From NCBI GenBank assembly GCA_003491845.1, contig DNBN01000283.1, positions 3,315 to 10,977 on the forward strand: 7,663 bases of DNA. Reading direction: 5' to 3'. The notes beneath the pieces are model-generated. The model was not told where the DNA came from. It worked only from the letters and a program-made list of their open reading frames with translations, and did no database searches. Within the stretch, counting starts at the first letter, position 1. Every line of letters starts with the position of its first letter. This stretch comes from Porticoccaceae bacterium. GTDB lineage: Bacteria > Pseudomonadota > Gammaproteobacteria > Pseudomonadales > Porticoccaceae. The position numbers and the translations under genes are program-made. This document shows, piece by piece, positions 6,041 through 7,663 of the stretch.

Positions 6041-6667
6041 TTAAAGTACCCCCATTAAATAAACAAAACTAAACACACAGATCCATATAATATCTAGAAA
6101 ATGCCAAAATAGGCTCAAGCACATTAACCTGACAATATTGTTGTCACTAAGTCCTTCTCTAAATAGCAAACCAAAAAGTACCAGCATCCAAAGCATCCCG
6201 GCAAAAACATGAAGACCATGTGTTCCTATCAGACCATAAAAGGCAGACCAAGCACCGCTGCTCCAAGCGGCAGCACCCTCATGGGTAAAATGTATGAATT
6301 CATTTATTTCCATGTACAAGAAACCAGCACCTAGGGCGAACGTTATACCTAACCATGCGACCAAACCTGCCATACTTTTTTTATTAGCGGACAAAACAGC
6401 AAGACCGAAGGTAAAGCTACTGGCTAGCAAAAGAGCAGTTTCCGCTAGTACATAATCCAGTTCAAAAAGATCCTTTGCTTGTATAGTTCCAGCAAAATTT
6501 GACTGAAGTACGGCGAAAACAGCGAATAGGGTAGCAAATAAAACGCAGTCGCTAAGGATGTAAATCCAGAAGCCAAACACAGTGTCTCCGCCATAGTCAT
6601 GGTGGTGTTCCTGCTCGACATAGCCGGTATACCCGGGACGCGGTGCCTCTAAAACCATATTAGCCAT
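6041..6667 (-). CDS. cyoC: Cytochrome bo3 quinol oxidase subunit III
   Basis: This 208-residue subunit III of the heme-copper quinol oxidase has five membrane helices (about 31-54, 72-93, 102-120, 139-168 and 184-206), as in E. coli CyoC (204 residues). Conserved blocks include TVFGFWIYILSDCVLFATLF, LIGTHGLHVFAG (146-157) and the C-terminal CLSLFWHFLDIIWICVF (183-199), nearly identical to E. coli by recall. A His cluster near the N-terminus (HHHD, 21-24) is also usual. The subunit binds no metal and stabilises subunit I. The ATG at 6665-6667 has AAGGA eleven bases upstream; an internal Met at residue 4 is an alternative start. It follows cyoB after 60 bases, the widest gap inside this operon, with no hairpin seen. 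Confidence 0.97.
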   Translation of the reverse strand: MANMVLEAPRPGYTGYVEQEHHHDYGGDTVFGFWIYILSDCVLFATLFAVFAVLQSNFAGTIQAKDLFELDYVLAETALLLASSFTFGLAVLSANKKSMAGLVAWLGITFALGAGFLYMEINEFIHFTHEGAAAWSSGAWSAFYGLIGTHGLHVFAGMLWMLVLFGLLFREGLSDNNIVRLMCLSLFWHFLDIIWICVFSFVYLMGVL

Positions 6668-6727
6668 TTTTATGGACGTCCTTCTTTATATATTTCATTT
6701 AAACACTCCTTATATTTTTATCAGTAA

Positions 6728-7663
6728 TTAAACGCTGATAGTAGTTGCGTCAGATTCCTGGTAGTCGATCGCGCTTTCGTTGACACGATCTAGGTTGGTA
6801 TATCGTTTGCTTTCGATTGCTTCAATTTCGTCAACTTCGACATAGTAATCTTTGTTATCTTCAAAGGCATAGATGACCCACGCACCTAGTATTGCCGCAC
6901 TGCTGAGGATTGCTAACCACCAAATCCACCAAACCATCGCAAATCCAAGTACTAATGATGCACCTCCGATAACAACACCAGCCCATGTATTTTTTGGCAT
7001 ATGTATCCGTTGGTATTTAGGTGGTTTTTTATAGGCTAACCCCAGCTCTTTCATATCGGTCCAGTGGTCTCGATCTCGGACTTCGGGGAGTAAAGCAAAA
7101 TTATAAAATGGCGGCGGCGACGATGTTGACCACTCTAATGTTCTCGCATTCCATGGGTCACCAGTCCAGTCACGGTTACTTTTTTGATCTCGAATACTGG
7201 CAAACATTTGATAAAATTGAACACCTATGGCACACAAAACGATAATAGCGCCTGCTCCGGCAACCAATAACCAATTATTCCAAACGGGGTTATCATAGTA
7301 ATTTAAGCGTCTGGTCATACCCATAAAGCCTAGGACATAAAGAGGCATGAAAGCCATGAAAAACCCTACTGTCCATAAACCACAGGCCCATTTTCCTAAA
7401 TTTTCATTGAGTGTGAACCCGGTTGCTTTTGGCCACCAGTAAGTGATACCTGCGAAATACCCAAACAGTGAGCCGCCAATAATGACATTGTGGAAGTGAG
7501 CGACTAAAAATAAACTGTTGTGCAAGACAAAATCAGCTGCAGGAATTGCCAGCATCACGCCGGTCATGCCGCCGATGACGAAGGTCAGCATGAACGAGAT
7601 CGTCCACATCATCGGCAGCTCGAAGCGGATGCGGCCGCGGTACATGGTGAACAGCCAGTTGAA
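6728..7663 (-). CDS. cyoB: Cytochrome bo3 quinol oxidase subunit I (N-terminal half outside window)
   Basis: This is the catalytic subunit, which reduces oxygen to water at a heme o/CuB centre using ubiquinol electrons and pumps protons. The last 311 codons are visible; E. coli CyoB has 663 residues, so about half is present. In window numbering, PAADFVLHNSLFLVAHFHN holds D44 and H48 and the heme ligands H56 and H58, equivalent to E. coli D407, H411, H419 (heme o) and H421 (heme b). Further family blocks are FMPLYVLGFMGMTRRL, DWTGDPWNARTLEW, TSSPPPFYNFA and YKKPPKYQRIHMPKN. The quinol-oxidase C-terminal tail is present, slightly longer than in E. coli. The reading frame continues to the window edge, so the Met at 7645 is not a start. 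The first 38 visible codons have a very different base composition from the rest. Confidence 0.97.
   Translation of the reverse strand, partial: FNWLFTMYRGRIRFELPMMWTISFMLTFVIGGMTGVMLAIPAADFVLHNSLFLVAHFHNVIIGGSLFGYFAGITYWWPKATGFTLNENLGKWACGLWTVGFFMAFMPLYVLGFMGMTRRLNYYDNPVWNNWLLVAGAGAIIVLCAIGVQFYQMFASIRDQKSNRDWTGDPWNARTLEWSTSSPPPFYNFALLPEVRDRDHWTDMKELGLAYKKPPKYQRIHMPKNTWAGVVIGGASLVLGFAMVWWIWWLAILSSAAILGAWVIYAFEDNKDYYVEVDEIEAIESKRYTNLDRVNESAIDYQESDATTISV
7550..7663 (-). other. High-GC block inside cyoB with an abrupt boundary
   Basis: All 38 codons in this block end in G or C; 30 of these could have ended otherwise (the rest are ATG or TGG). Of the next 30 free codons downstream, only 13 end in G or C. 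Overall GC is about 59% in 7561-7663 against 43-45% in the lines 7441-7560. The reading frame and the protein family match continue unbroken across the boundary, so any junction lies in homologous sequence. Recombination with a high-GC donor or an assembly chimera near a contig end would both produce this. Confidence 0.8.

Noticed and set aside
1..7663. Search for a defence system, toxin-antitoxin pair, prophage or insertion sequence.
   Set aside because: Every substantial frame is accounted for by respiratory, transport, chaperone-like or lipid genes. No nuclease, transposase, integrase or repeat array is visible.

Overview
The window looks like chromosomal DNA of a gammaproteobacterium of low-to-middle GC (judged by eye), perhaps aquatic. 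The basis is the close resemblance, from memory, of the oxidase subunits to E. coli CyoB, CyoC and CyoD, together with a YegD-type Hsp70-like protein, a FhuD-like binding protein and a YbfB/YjiJ-type transporter. I see no rRNA, tRNA, CRISPR array, phage or insertion-sequence genes.

Layout. On the + strand, bases 1-1428 hold all but the N-terminus of an Hsp70-like ATPase. Everything else is on the - strand and is read from right to left. From the right edge come the C-terminal half of cyoB, then cyoC, cyoD, a SCO1/SenC copper chaperone, an MFS transporter and a FhuD-like periplasmic siderophore-binding protein. Gaps in this series are 60, 2, 18, 13 and 2 bases, so it is very probably one operon. 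After a 135-base gap follows a DoxX-family membrane protein, and after another 125 bases a cis-prenyltransferase of the UppS family, which converges on the Hsp70-like gene with an 18-base gap. No gap exceeds 300 bases.

How the genes fit together. The operon encodes a cytochrome bo3-type quinol oxidase. The place that cyoE (heme O synthase) takes in E. coli is occupied by a SCO-type thiol protein, which would deliver copper or reduce cysteines, followed by a transporter and an orphan siderophore-binding protein. A heme-copper oxidase needs both iron and copper, so the tail may be a metal-supply module; this is inference. The doxX leader has a perfect 21-bp dyad with the ACCTTC...GAAGGT layout of MerR-family (CueR/HmrR-type) operators.

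The most striking anomaly is at the right edge. The last 114 bases (38 cyoB codons) end in G or C without exception, and the composition changes abruptly at about base 7550. This points to a mosaic gene or an assembly chimera. I found no convincing undescribed defence or mobile system. The best candidates for something new are the metal-related operon tail with its MFS/binding-protein pair, the possible MerR-type control of doxX, and the UppS paralogue with an archaeal/eukaryotic-like active-site motif.
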